This document shows, piece after piece, positions 9,060 through 16,979 of a DNA stretch of 64,000 nucleotides (the first letter of the stretch is position 1; the number at the start of each line of letters is the position of its first letter). The position numbers were made by a program, and so were the translations under genes. The notes beneath the pieces were generated by a model. The model was not told the DNA's origin, did not search any database, and saw nothing but the letters and a program-made list of their open reading frames with translations. This DNA is from JACCXE01 sp963718605 (GTDB taxonomy: Bacteria > Actinomycetota > Acidimicrobiia > Acidimicrobiales > JACCXE01), in assembly GCA_963718605.1 (NCBI GenBank), contig OY970363.1, positions 806,001-870,000 on the forward strand, given 5' to 3'.

Positions 9060-9515
9060 CTACGACTTCTCGACGCGGCGGGCACCCGGCACGTCAAAGG
9101 GCTGCGGCATTTGCGCGGCGTGTGGATGGGTGGGGCCGGCATAGACCTTCAGCTTCAACAGCTGCGCCCGGCCGAGCGAGCCCTTGGGCAACATGCCCCG
9201 GATCGACTTGCGCACTGCCTCGGTGGGCTTCGTGGCGAGCAGTTCAGCGAACGTCGTCGTCTTCAAACCACCCGGGTAACCGGAGTGGCGATAGACGTTC
9301 TTGTTCTCGGCCTTGTTGTTCGTGAGCACGACCTTGTCGGCGTTCACGATGATCACGAAATCGCCCGTGTCGAGGTGGGGCGCAAAGATCGGCTTGTGCT
9401 TGCCGCGCAGCAGACGCGCGACTTCCGTGCACATGCGACCGAGGACGAGATCCTCCGCGTCGACGACATGCCAGACGCGCGTGATTTCAGATGCTTTTGG
9501 TGAATACGTGGGCAC
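9060..9515 (-). CDS. rplM: large ribosomal subunit protein uL13
   Basis: Early-assembling 50S protein. It has 151 residues, beginning at a GTG at 9515 preceded by the ribosome site AAGGGAAG. Recognisable segments are WHVVDAEDLVLGRMCTEVARLLRGKHK (in two parts), DFVIIVNADKV, YRHSGYPGGLK and IRGMLPKGSLGR. The promoter-like element upstream (9565-9593) shares a 14 bp block with the rpsL promoter. Confidence 0.98.
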   Translation of the reverse strand: MPTYSPKASEITRVWHVVDAEDLVLGRMCTEVARLLRGKHKPIFAPHLDTGDFVIIVNADKVVLTNNKAENKNVYRHSGYPGGLKTTTFAELLATKPTEAVRKSIRGMLPKGSLGRAQLLKLKVYAGPTHPHAAQMPQPFDVPGARRVEKS

Positions 9516-9564
9516 TTGCTTCCCTTACGAACCGTCCGCCGCTAACTCGCTGCGGGACCGAACA

Positions 9565-9593
9565 AGGATAGGGGCGATCGGCCGAACCCGCAA
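9565..9593 (-). promoter_or_regulatory. putative promoter of rplM-rpsI-glmM
   Basis: On the minus strand, TTGCGG (9593-9588) and TATCCT (9570-9565) are separated by 17 bases, which fits a housekeeping-sigma promoter about 50 bases before the rplM GTG. The -35 sits in CCGCCGTTTGCGGG (9600-9587), which recurs exactly at the rpsL promoter. This is prediction from sequence only. Confidence 0.55.
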
Positions 9594-9635
9594 ACGGCGG
9601 TTCTGAGCAGCCCAAACGGGCCGTAGCCTGGCAGC

Positions 9636-10781
9636 GTGATCACTCGGGCCGATATTGAGGAGGCGCAGGGCCGCCTGACGGGTGTGATCCACCACACGGC
9701 GGTCGAGCGGCCGCGGGGCCTGTCCGCCCTCGCGGGGCGTCCGGTCGTGCTCAAGTGCGAACACCTCCAGAAGACCGGTTCGTTCAAGATCCGTGGCGCG
9801 TACAGCCTGATCAGCCAGCTCGAGGACGGGGTCGACGTGGTAGCGGCGTCTGCGGGCAACCACGCCCAAGGCGTCGCTCTCGCGGCGTCGCTGCTCGGCC
9901 ATCACGCCACGATCTACATGCCGGCCGCCGCTCCCCTACCGAAAGTCGAGGCGACCCGGGCGTACGGCGCCTCCGTCGTGCTCGTGCCCGGCGCGATAAC
10001 CGAGTGCCTCACCGCGGCAAAGGCGTGGGCTGAAGACACGAACACGGTCTTCGTGCCGCCCTACGACGACGAACGCATCATCGCGGGCCAGGGCACGCTC
10101 GGCCTCGAACTCAGCGCCCAAGCTCCCGAGGTCGAAACCGTGGTCGTGCCGATCGGAGGCGGCGGACTCATCTCAGGGGTGGCCGCCGCGTTCGCGCACA
10201 GCCGACGCGAAGTGAAAGTGATCGGTGTCGAGGCGGCCGACCGCAACAACACGATGGCGGACGGCATCCGGGTGAAGGGCCCGTCGGAACTCACGCAGGC
10301 ACACATAAACGCGTACGTGGACGAAGTCGTCCACGTTGACGAAGAAGCGATCAGCCAGGCGCTAGTGCTGCTGCTCGAACGGTCAAAGCAGGTAGTGGAA
10401 CCGGCCGGTGCGGTCGCCTTCGCCGCCGTGATGTCCGGGCTGGCACCGGGGAACGGACCGGTCGGCGTGGTGATCAGTGGCGGCAACATCGACCCGTTGT
10501 TGCTCGTACGTGTCGTGGATCACGGCCTCTCTGCTGCCGGCCGCTACCTCGTGTTGCGCGTGATCGTGCGCGACGCGCCGGGCGAACTCGCCCGGCTACT
10601 CGGTGTTGTCGCAGCCGAGGGGCTCAACGTCCTGTCGGTCGACCACCACCGCGCCGGCTCACGGGTCGGCATCAACAAAACCGAGGTTCGCCTCACCCTC
10701 GAAACCCGTGACCCGTCCCACCGCGGCGAGGTCGTGGAGACCATCAAAGCCGCCGGCTTCGACGCCAGCGAAGCGCTCTAG
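9636..10781 (+). CDS. ilvA: threonine ammonia-lyase (dehydratase) with C-terminal ACT domain
   Basis: PLP enzyme deaminating threonine to 2-oxobutanoate, used for isoleucine synthesis or threonine catabolism. It has 381 residues. The PLP lysine is Lys51 in KTGSFKIRGAY, the phosphate-binding loop is PIGGGGLISG near 172, and SGGNIDP near 280 is typical. An ACT-like regulatory domain occupies about 305-381 (LRVIVRDAPGELARLLGVVAAEGLNV, in two parts). This is the short form with one ACT-like domain, so a catabolic tdcB-like role is possible. It ends convergently with the next gene, the two stops overlapping by 4 bases. Confidence 0.9.
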   Translation: MITRADIEEAQGRLTGVIHHTAVERPRGLSALAGRPVVLKCEHLQKTGSFKIRGAYSLISQLEDGVDVVAASAGNHAQGVALAASLLGHHATIYMPAAAPLPKVEATRAYGASVVLVPGAITECLTAAKAWAEDTNTVFVPPYDDERIIAGQGTLGLELSAQAPEVETVVVPIGGGGLISGVAAAFAHSRREVKVIGVEAADRNNTMADGIRVKGPSELTQAHINAYVDEVVHVDEEAISQALVLLLERSKQVVEPAGAVAFAAVMSGLAPGNGPVGVVISGGNIDPLLLVRVVDHGLSAAGRYLVLRVIVRDAPGELARLLGVVAAEGLNVLSVDHHRAGSRVGINKTEVRLTLETRDPSHRGEVVETIKAAGFDASEAL

Positions 10782-11260
10782 GACGATCGCAGAAACTCCG
10801 CGAGGTTGTCGAGCGAGGACTCGAAGCCTTTGAGGTGGTCTTCCTGGGAGATGCCTGCGGGCACGTCCGTGGCGGTGACGGTGACGCGCGTACCGCCATC
10901 AACCGGCGCGACCAGCCACGTCATTGTCATCGTTCCGCGGAACGACGGGTCATCCGATTCGAAGTCGACGGCCTGCACCACCCGTTCGTTCTGCTCGATC
11001 TCGACGAAGCGGACGTTGACGACGTCGGAGTCCGCGGTCGACTTGCCTGGCGCCTCCGCGGGATCTCGGTAGGCGAGTCGCAACCGGTATGAGCCACCGG
11101 GTCGGGCGTCGAAGTGCTCGAACGTGCCGCGCATGTTCGAAGGCGGCAACCACCGCTCAAGCGCTTCCCGTTCGATCAACGCGGCGAAGACCCGCTCCGG
11201 TTCGGGCGACAGGTCGCGGGACGCCGAGTCGACTCTGCCGCTCAGTACTTCACTTCCCAC
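10778..11260 (-). CDS. SRPBCC (AHSA1/START-like) domain protein
   Basis: A 160-residue protein of the AHSA1-like branch of the START/SRPBCC fold, which forms a hydrophobic ligand cavity. Visible signatures are PERVFAALIEREALERWLPP (21-40), GGSYRLRL, the strands around FVEIEQNERVVQAVDF, MTMTWLVAP and GGTRVTVTATDVPAG, and a final helix LKGFESSLDNLAEFL. The ATG at 11260 overlaps the end of truA by 19 bases, so it is probably co-transcribed with the alpha operon. The ligand is unknown. Confidence 0.8.
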   Translation of the reverse strand: MGSEVLSGRVDSASRDLSPEPERVFAALIEREALERWLPPSNMRGTFEHFDARPGGSYRLRLAYRDPAEAPGKSTADSDVVNVRFVEIEQNERVVQAVDFESDDPSFRGTMTMTWLVAPVDGGTRVTVTATDVPAGISQEDHLKGFESSLDNLAEFLRSS

Positions 11261-12051
11261 AGCACGAGACCGTGCGGAGGAGCCGGGTCCGCGTTGCCGA
11301 CGCGATCCGCGGCGCGCAAGATGCGGCCGACGTCCGCGACGGTGCGTTTATGCATCCCGACCTCCACGAGCAGGCCGACGATCGAGCGCACCATCTGATG
11401 ACAGAACGCGTTCGCTTCAATCCAGAAATAGAGCAACCCGTCCTCGCCTTCGACCCATTCCGCATCAGCGACCCGGCGAGTCGAACCGGGAATCTTGCCG
11501 TCGCGTCGTGGGGTGGCGCGTCGACAGAACGAGGCGAAGTCGTGTTCGCCCAGCAGCTGATCGCAAGCCGCTTGCATCGAGCGCACATCGAGTTTGTCCG
11601 GCACCCACCACACCTGCGTCGCGAGCAGCGGGTCGGGCACCGGCGCGTTGAGCACTGCGTACCGATAGCGGCGGGCGACGGCGTGGTAACGGGCGTCGAA
11701 ACGGTCGGCGATAAGCGCCGAGTGCGCCACGATGCGCGGCGCGAGCTGACGGTTCACCCGGCGGACGAGTTCGTCCATGGTGACGGTGACGTCCGGCGGC
11801 ATGTCGAATGACACGACCTGGCCGCGCGCATGCACACCTCGGTCGGTGCGACCGGCACAGACCAGTTCGACGCCCTTGATCTGCAGGGCCCGCTCGATGG
11901 CCAGCGTCAGCGCGCCGGCCACGGTCTCGACGTTGGGCTGAATCGCGAAGCCGTGGAACGCGGCGCCGTCGTATCCGACGGTCATTCGGACGCGAAGCGA
12001 CCGATCCCCGGAGGGATCGGTCGTCTCAGGTGAATCGTCAAACAGCGTCAT
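11242..12051 (-). CDS. truA: tRNA pseudouridine(38-40) synthase
   Basis: Isomerises uridines 38-40 in the tRNA anticodon arm. It has 269 residues from the ATG at 12051 (MTLFDDSPETT). The catalytic Asp is in CAGRTDRGVHARGQV, the N-terminal YDGAAFHGFAIQP is typical, and FCHQMVRSIVGLLVEVG is the conserved C-terminal segment. It follows rplQ by 13 bases, the usual actinobacterial end of the alpha operon. Confidence 0.95.
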   Translation of the reverse strand: MTLFDDSPETTDPSGDRSLRVRMTVGYDGAAFHGFAIQPNVETVAGALTLAIERALQIKGVELVCAGRTDRGVHARGQVVSFDMPPDVTVTMDELVRRVNRQLAPRIVAHSALIADRFDARYHAVARRYRYAVLNAPVPDPLLATQVWWVPDKLDVRSMQAACDQLLGEHDFASFCRRATPRRDGKIPGSTRRVADAEWVEGEDGLLYFWIEANAFCHQMVRSIVGLLVEVGMHKRTVADVGRILRAADRVGNADPAPPHGLVLWEVKY

Positions 12052-12064
12052 AGACGCCGAGTCT

Positions 12065-12418
12065 TTAGACGAGCTCGATGCGCGCCATGGGCGCGTTGTC
12101 GCCGTTGCGGGGGCCGAGCTTGAGGATGCGGGTGTAGCCACCGTTGCGATCCGCGTAGCGCGGGCCGATCTCTTCGAACAGCTTGTGCGCCATGTCCTTG
12201 TCACGGATGAAGGAAACGACTTCGCGATGACGGGCGAGGCCGCCCTTCTTCGCCTTCGTGATGACCTTCTCCGCAACGGGGCGCAGCGCCTTGGCCTTGG
12301 CCTCGGTGGTGACGATCGCCTCAGCGGCAATGAGCGAAGCAACCAGGTTGCCGAACATTGCCTTTTGGTGCGCGGCGTCGCCGCCGAAGCGACGACCCTT
12401 CTTCGGGGTACCGGGCAT
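12065..12418 (-). CDS. rplQ: large ribosomal subunit protein bL17
   Basis: 50S protein near the exit tunnel. It has 117 residues: MPGTPKKGRRFGGDAAHQKAMFGNLV at the N-terminus (in two parts) and RILKLGPRNGDNAPMARIELV at the C-terminus are diagnostic. It lies 2 bases after rpoA, matching the standard order rpoA-rplQ-truA. Confidence 0.97.
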   Translation of the reverse strand: MPGTPKKGRRFGGDAAHQKAMFGNLVASLIAAEAIVTTEAKAKALRPVAEKVITKAKKGGLARHREVVSFIRDKDMAHKLFEEIGPRYADRNGGYTRILKLGPRNGDNAPMARIELV

Positions 12419-12420
12419 GA

Positions 12421-13368
12421 CTAAAGAATCGTCCGGTTGCCGCGCAGCGCCAGCCCACGCTCGTCGAGCTTGACGAGAACCTCGTCGAGGCTCTTCTGGC
12501 CGAAGTTCGTAATGGCAAGCAAGTCGTCCGGCGTCTTCTGGATCAGTTCGCCGATCGTGTTGACCTGCGCCCGCTTGAGGCAGTTGCGGGGACGCTCGCT
12601 GAGGTCGAGGTCTTCGATGGGCAGGTCCATGTCGGGCGAGCCCGAACCGGCCACGGCGACGTCGCCGAGCTCGAGGCCCTGCGGCGCATCGCTCATCTCG
12701 GCCACGAGGGTGACCAGCGAACGCAGCGTGTCGCCGGCCGAAGCCAACGCCTCACGCGGCGTGATCGAACCATCGGTCTCGATGTCGAGCACGAGGCGGT
12801 CGAAGTTGGTCGACTGCTCAACGCGGGTCGGCTCAACCGTGAACGCCACGCGACGGACCGGGGCGAAGATCGAGTCGACCGGCAGCACGCCGATCGTCGA
12901 GCTGCGCTTGTTCTTGTCCGCGGTGACGTAGCCGCGACCACGCTCGACGGTGACGTCGACGGCCAGACGGCCCTTGGCGTTCACCGAAGCGATGTGCAGG
13001 TCGGGGTTGAGGATCTCAACGCCGGTGATCTGCGACAGGTCGGCGGCCGAAACCTCGGCCGGGCCGCGCACGTCGAGACGAAGGACGACGGGCTCGTCGA
13101 CCTCCATGCGCAGCACGAGGTCCTTGAGGTTCAGGATGATATCGGTGACGTCTTCCTTCACGCCCGTAAGGGTCGTGAACTCGTGGAGGGCGTCGTCGAA
13201 ACGCACTTGGGTGACGGCCGCGCCGGGAATCGACGACAGCAGCGTGCGCCGCAGAGAGTTGCCGAGCGTGTGACCGAAGCCGGGATCGAGCGGGCCGATA
13301 GCAAAACGCTGCCGGTCGTTCTCTTCTTCGCCAACTGCTTCGACGGTGGGGCGCTGAATGATGAGCAT
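12421..13368 (-). CDS. rpoA: RNA polymerase alpha subunit
   Basis: Scaffold subunit of RNA polymerase, 315 residues. The N-terminal dimerisation domain (about 1-230) contains GFGHTLGNSLRRTLLSSIPGAA (in two parts). A short linker leads to the C-terminal domain (about 245-305) with LSERPRNCLKRAQVNTIGEL and FGQKSLDEVLVKL, which contacts UP-element DNA and activators. It is downstream of rpsD, as expected for the alpha operon. Confidence 0.98.
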   Translation of the reverse strand: MLIIQRPTVEAVGEEENDRQRFAIGPLDPGFGHTLGNSLRRTLLSSIPGAAVTQVRFDDALHEFTTLTGVKEDVTDIILNLKDLVLRMEVDEPVVLRLDVRGPAEVSAADLSQITGVEILNPDLHIASVNAKGRLAVDVTVERGRGYVTADKNKRSSTIGVLPVDSIFAPVRRVAFTVEPTRVEQSTNFDRLVLDIETDGSITPREALASAGDTLRSLVTLVAEMSDAPQGLELGDVAVAGSGSPDMDLPIEDLDLSERPRNCLKRAQVNTIGELIQKTPDDLLAITNFGQKSLDEVLVKLDERGLALRGNRTIL

Positions 13369-13407
13369 GAGGGTGGTGTCCTTCGGACGCGTGTCGTTAA
13401 AGCTTGA

Positions 13408-14034
13408 TTACTTGGAGTACAGCTCGACGATGAGCTGTTCACGCACGGGCACATCGATGTGCTCGCGCTGGGGAAGATCACGAACCGTGATTTCGAAGCC
13501 TTCGGCACCGGACTCAAGCCAGCCCGGCATCGTGCGGTCGAGCGTGTCCATGTTGTGGCGGATCACGATCATCGAGCGCGACTTTTCCTTGAGCGAGATG
13601 ACGTCGCCCTTCTTGACGCGGTAGCTCGGGATCGAAACCTTCTTGCCGTTCACCAGCACGTGGCCGTGGCGCACGAACTGACGCGACTGGTTGCGGCTCG
13701 CCGACCAACCGGTGCGGTAGGTGACGTTGTCGAGACGAAGCTCGAGCATGCGCAGCAGGTTCTCGCCGGTGATGCCAGGCGCGCGGTTCGCTTCTTTGTA
13801 CAGGTTCGCGAACTGCTTCTCGAGCACGCCGTAAATACGACGAGCCTTCTGCTTCTCGCGCAGCTGGCCCAGATACTCGGAGCCCTGACGCATGCGATCG
13901 CGGCCGTGCTCACCCGGAGGGTAGGGACGGCGCTCGATCGGGCACTTCATGGTGTCGCACTTGCTGCCCTTGAGGAACAGCTTCATCTTCTCGCGCCGGC
14001 AGAGACGGCAAACGGGGCCTGTATAGCGAGCCAT
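13408..14034 (-). CDS. rpsD: small ribosomal subunit protein uS4 (zinc-type)
   Basis: Primary 16S rRNA-binding protein, 208 residues. It is the zinc-containing form: CRLCRREKMKLFLKGSKCD (9-27) followed by MKCPIERRPYPPG provides four cysteines. The S4 RNA-binding domain (about 98-160) includes RLDNVTYRTG, RQFVRHGHVLVNG and IPSYRVKKGD. uS4 commonly acts as translational repressor of the alpha operon; no repressor site was identified here. Confidence 0.98.
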   Translation of the reverse strand: MARYTGPVCRLCRREKMKLFLKGSKCDTMKCPIERRPYPPGEHGRDRMRQGSEYLGQLREKQKARRIYGVLEKQFANLYKEANRAPGITGENLLRMLELRLDNVTYRTGWSASRNQSRQFVRHGHVLVNGKKVSIPSYRVKKGDVISLKEKSRSMIVIRHNMDTLDRTMPGWLESGAEGFEITVRDLPQREHIDVPVREQLIVELYSK

Positions 14035-14036
14035 CG

Positions 14037-14435
14037 TTAAACCCTCCGACGCTTCTTGGGACGGCAGCCGTTGTGCGGGATCGGGGTGACGTCCTTGATG
14101 CCGTTCACCTCGAGGCCTGTGTTCATCAACGAGCGGATAGCGGTTTCACGCCCAGAGCCGGGGCCCTTGACCATGACCTCGACGGTGCGCAGACCGTGCT
14201 CCATCGCACGACGAGCGCACTGCTCGGCCGCAAGCTGCGCCGCGAACGGCGTCGACTTACGCGAGCCCTTGAAACCGACGTTGCCAGCCGACGCCCAGGC
14301 AACCACGTTGCCCTGTGCGTCGCTGATCGAAACGATCGTGTTGTTGAAGGAACTCTTGATGTGCACCACGCCGTGCGTGATGTTCTTGCGTTCCTTCTTG
14401 CGCGGGCGGCGGCCGCCCGGCTTCGGCTTTGCCAT
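14037..14435 (-). CDS. rpsK: small ribosomal subunit protein uS11
   Basis: 30S platform protein, 132 residues. It contains the hallmark HIKSSFNNTIVSISDAQGNV (26-45), a GPGSGRETAIR loop and the C-terminus DVTPIPHNGCRPKKRRRV. The start overlaps the rpsM stop by one base, so the two are tightly coupled. Confidence 0.98.
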   Translation of the reverse strand: MAKPKPGGRRPRKKERKNITHGVVHIKSSFNNTIVSISDAQGNVVAWASAGNVGFKGSRKSTPFAAQLAAEQCARRAMEHGLRTVEVMVKGPGSGRETAIRSLMNTGLEVNGIKDVTPIPHNGCRPKKRRRV

Positions 14436-14812
14436 TACTTGCGAACCTTCTTCTTACCGGCGACGGTCTTCTTGGGGCCCTTACGGGTGCGGGCATTGGT
14501 ATGGGTCCGTTGACCACGAACCGGCAGGCCGCGACGGTGGCGCAGGCCTTGGTAGCAACCGATCTCCATCTTGCGCTTGATGTCCTGCTGGACTTCGCGG
14601 CGCAGGTCACCTTCGACCTTGAGGTTCTCGTCGATGTAGACGCGGAGCTTGTTGACTTCTTCTTCGGTCAGGTCACGAACGCGCGTGTTCGGGTTGGTCT
14701 CGGTGGCCTCGCAGATCTCCTTGGCCCGCGTGGGGCCAACGCCGAACACGTAGGTAAGGGAGATGACGAGGCGCTTTTCGCGCGGGATGTCGACGCCAGC
14801 GACGCGGGCCAT
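14435..14812 (-). CDS. rpsM: small ribosomal subunit protein uS13
   Basis: 30S head protein forming inter-subunit bridges, 125 residues. MARVAGVDIPREKRLVISLTY (in two parts), GLRHRRGLPVRGQRTHTNAR (89-108) and the Lys-rich end KKTVAGKKKVRK are diagnostic. It starts 3 bases after the rpmJ stop. Confidence 0.98.
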   Translation of the reverse strand: MARVAGVDIPREKRLVISLTYVFGVGPTRAKEICEATETNPNTRVRDLTEEEVNKLRVYIDENLKVEGDLRREVQQDIKRKMEIGCYQGLRHRRGLPVRGQRTHTNARTRKGPKKTVAGKKKVRK

Positions 14813-14815
14813 TGC

Positions 14816-14929
<114 letters not shown>

Positions 14930-14942
14930 GCTTGCCTTGTCT

Positions 14943-15170
14943 TTACCGGTAACGGAACACGATGCGACCCCGAGTGAGGTCGTACGGAGTGATTTCGACC
15001 TGAACTCGATCGCCAGGGAGGATCCGGATGCGATGCATACGCATCTTTCCGGAGCTGTGGGCCAGCACGTGATGGCCGTTCTCGAGCTCTACTTTGAACA
15101 CCGCGTTCGGTAGTGGCTCAACAACAGTTCCTTCGAGCGTGATGCCCTCTTCCTTCGCTTTTGATGGCAG
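14943..15170 (-). CDS. infA: translation initiation factor IF-1, probable CTG start
   Basis: IF-1 binds the 30S A site during initiation. The OB-fold sequence GTVVEPLPNAVFKVELENGH and the C-terminal PYDLTRGRIVFRYR are unmistakable. Family length (about 72-75) requires a start near 15170. There the codon is CTG, with a perfect AAGGAG six bases upstream, giving 75 residues. The only other accepted start in frame is a TTG at 15221, which adds 17 residues lacking family similarity and has no clear ribosome site. I therefore favour CTG. A promoter-like element lies at 15244-15273. Confidence 0.93.
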   Translation of the reverse strand: MPSKAKEEGITLEGTVVEPLPNAVFKVELENGHHVLAHSSGKMRMHRIRILPGDRVQVEITPYDLTRGRIVFRYR

Positions 15171-15243
15171 GTGAAACTCCTTAGAAATCTTCTGTGATCG
15201 ATGGCCCGTCGTCGTGCCCAAGGGCGCGCAGGACCGGCCGAAT

Positions 15244-15273
15244 ATCGTAGCGGTTTCCCGCTACGGGCGGCAA
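15244..15273 (-). promoter_or_regulatory. putative infA operon promoter with palindrome in the spacer
   Basis: On the minus strand TTGCCG (15273-15268) and TACGAT (15249-15244) are separated by 18 bases. The perfect inverted repeat GTAGCGG-GAAA-CCGCTAC (15265-15248) fills the spacer and overlaps the first bases of the -10. It could be a repressor operator or, if transcribed from upstream, a hairpin with a GNRA-type loop. It lies in the 64-base gap between tlyA and infA. Confidence 0.5.
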
Positions 15274-15285
15274 ATGAGCCCTATA

Positions 15286-16002
15286 TCAGGCCGAATCGAG
15301 CCGGGCGCGGATGAAGTACTCCACCGCTCCGGCGTTGCCGCGAAGTGGTGACTCTACGGTCTTTTCGAGGCTCCAGCCGGCGGAAACGACGGCGTTTTCG
15401 GCGGTTGCGACCGCCCGGGCGAGATCGTCGGGGCTGGTCGGCAATTCGGCGGCCTGAAGCTCGAACATAGGCTTGACCAGGGCAAACATCGTGGCGGACG
15501 GGGAAAACCGTAGTGATTTGGTCACGCCGGGCACGATCTTGCGCAACGGCGAATAGGACACGTCGATCGTCATCACGTCGATGGAGTCGGGCACCAAGTG
15601 TGCGGTCAGATCGGCCGCATTCGTGTTCTCGAGGTTCACCACCCGTTCGTCTTGACGGAGGGCCCCCATCAGCTGCCCGTGCCCGGCGTCGACGGCGAAG
15701 ACCCGTCCCACACCCCGGCGCAGCATCTCAGTCGTGAAGCCGCCGGTCGACGCTCCGACGTCCAGCGCAATCTTGCCCGTGAACTCGAATCCGCCGAGTG
15801 CGTCCACTCCGGCCGCCAGCTTCGACTCCCCCTTGAGTGGTTTGGCCGGTTTCACCACGATGCGGGCGTCGTCGCGCACCTGTGAGTTCGGATTCGTGAC
15901 GATGACGCCGTCCACGCGCACCTCGCCGGACCCGATCGCCGCCCGCGCGTCGACCTCGGGATGACGTTGGCTTATAACGTCCGCAAGCGACTTCCGGCGC
16001 AC
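15286..16002 (-). CDS. tlyA: TlyA-family rRNA 2'-O-methyltransferase / hemolysin-like
   Basis: A 238-residue protein with an N-terminal S4 RNA-binding domain (about 1-60; RKSLADVISQRHPEVDARAA, RVDGVIVTNPN) and an FtsJ-type methyltransferase domain (about 65-235). The SAM site is ALDVGASTGGFTTEML, followed by VFAVDAGHGQL and TIDVSYSPL. In mycobacteria TlyA methylates 16S and 23S rRNA and determines capreomycin sensitivity. The GTG at 16002 is used. It is divergent from the nitrilase gene and sits just upstream of infA. Confidence 0.9.
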   Translation of the reverse strand: MRRKSLADVISQRHPEVDARAAIGSGEVRVDGVIVTNPNSQVRDDARIVVKPAKPLKGESKLAAGVDALGGFEFTGKIALDVGASTGGFTTEMLRRGVGRVFAVDAGHGQLMGALRQDERVVNLENTNAADLTAHLVPDSIDVMTIDVSYSPLRKIVPGVTKSLRFSPSATMFALVKPMFELQAAELPTSPDDLARAVATAENAVVSAGWSLEKTVESPLRGNAGAVEYFIRARLDSA

Positions 16003-16039
16003 ATCCCGACGTTATGCGTCTGAACGAGGGAGACGAATC

Positions 16040-16969
16040 TTGCCGTCATTCACCATCGCCGCAGTGCAGGGCACGCCCGTGCTGCTCAACCGCGCCGAGT
16101 CAGTAGATCGCGCGTGCACGCTGATCGCCGAAGCGGCCTCAAACGGCGCGTCACTGATTTCGTTGCCCGAGGCATTCGTGCCTGGCTATCCGGAGTGGGT
16201 GTGGCGACACACCCCGTGGGCCGAAGGCGACCTCTACGCGCGGATGCTCGCTGCCGCGGTGTCCATTGGATCCGAGGCCACCGACCAATTGTCCGAGGCG
16301 GCGCGGGCGGCAAACGCGTGGGTCGCGATCGGCATCACCGAGCGAGACAGCTCTAGCCAAACGCTCTACAACTCGCTGCTGTACATCGATCCCGAAGGGA
16401 CGATTGCGGGTTGCCACCGAAAGCTGATGCCGACCGGTGGCGAAAAGCTCGTGTGGGGCTCAGGCGACGGGTCAACGCTCACCGTCGTCGACACCCCCTT
16501 CGGACGCCTCGGCGGTCTGATCTGCTGGGAGAACTACATGCCGCTGGCGCGCGCCGCGATGTACGCGCAGGGCGTCGACGTCTATCTCGCGCCGACGTGG
16601 GACGCGTCAGAGAGCTGGGTCGCGACCCTGCGTCACATCGGCAAGGAAGGACGCTGCTTCGTCGTGGGCACGAACACCTTTTTGCGCGGCCGCGACATTC
16701 AGAGCGCGATTCCCGAGATCGCCGACAAGTACACGCCGGACAAAGTCGTGGCGCCCGGCAACGCCGCGATCGTCAACCCGAGCGGCGACATTGTCGCCGG
16801 GCCGCTCGTGGGCGAACCCGGAATCCTCTACGCGAGCATCGACCCGACCGAGGCGCACGCCAGGCGACGTGAGTTCGATGCCATCGGCCACTACTCCCGC
16901 CCGGACGTCTTTCATCTCGCGGTCGACACGCGGCCGCGGCTGCCCGTCTCCTTTTCGACCGACGGTTAG
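16040..16969 (+). CDS. nitrilase-family C-N hydrolase
   Basis: A 309-residue member of the carbon-nitrogen hydrolase superfamily, most like aliphatic nitrilases. The catalytic triad is Glu44 (SLPEAFVPGYPEW), Lys128 (HRKLMPTGGEKLVWG) and Cys162 (GGLICWENYMPLA). The CWENYMPLAR motif favours a true nitrilase over an amidase. The start is a TTG at 16040, about 10 bases after GAGGGAGA. Substrate is unknown. It is upstream of a LURP-one-like gene with an 11-base gap. Confidence 0.87.
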   Translation: MPSFTIAAVQGTPVLLNRAESVDRACTLIAEAASNGASLISLPEAFVPGYPEWVWRHTPWAEGDLYARMLAAAVSIGSEATDQLSEAARAANAWVAIGITERDSSSQTLYNSLLYIDPEGTIAGCHRKLMPTGGEKLVWGSGDGSTLTVVDTPFGRLGGLICWENYMPLARAAMYAQGVDVYLAPTWDASESWVATLRHIGKEGRCFVVGTNTFLRGRDIQSAIPEIADKYTPDKVVAPGNAAIVNPSGDIVAGPLVGEPGILYASIDPTEAHARRREFDAIGHYSRPDVFHLAVDTRPRLPVSFSTDG

Positions 16970-16979
16970 CGTCAATCGC

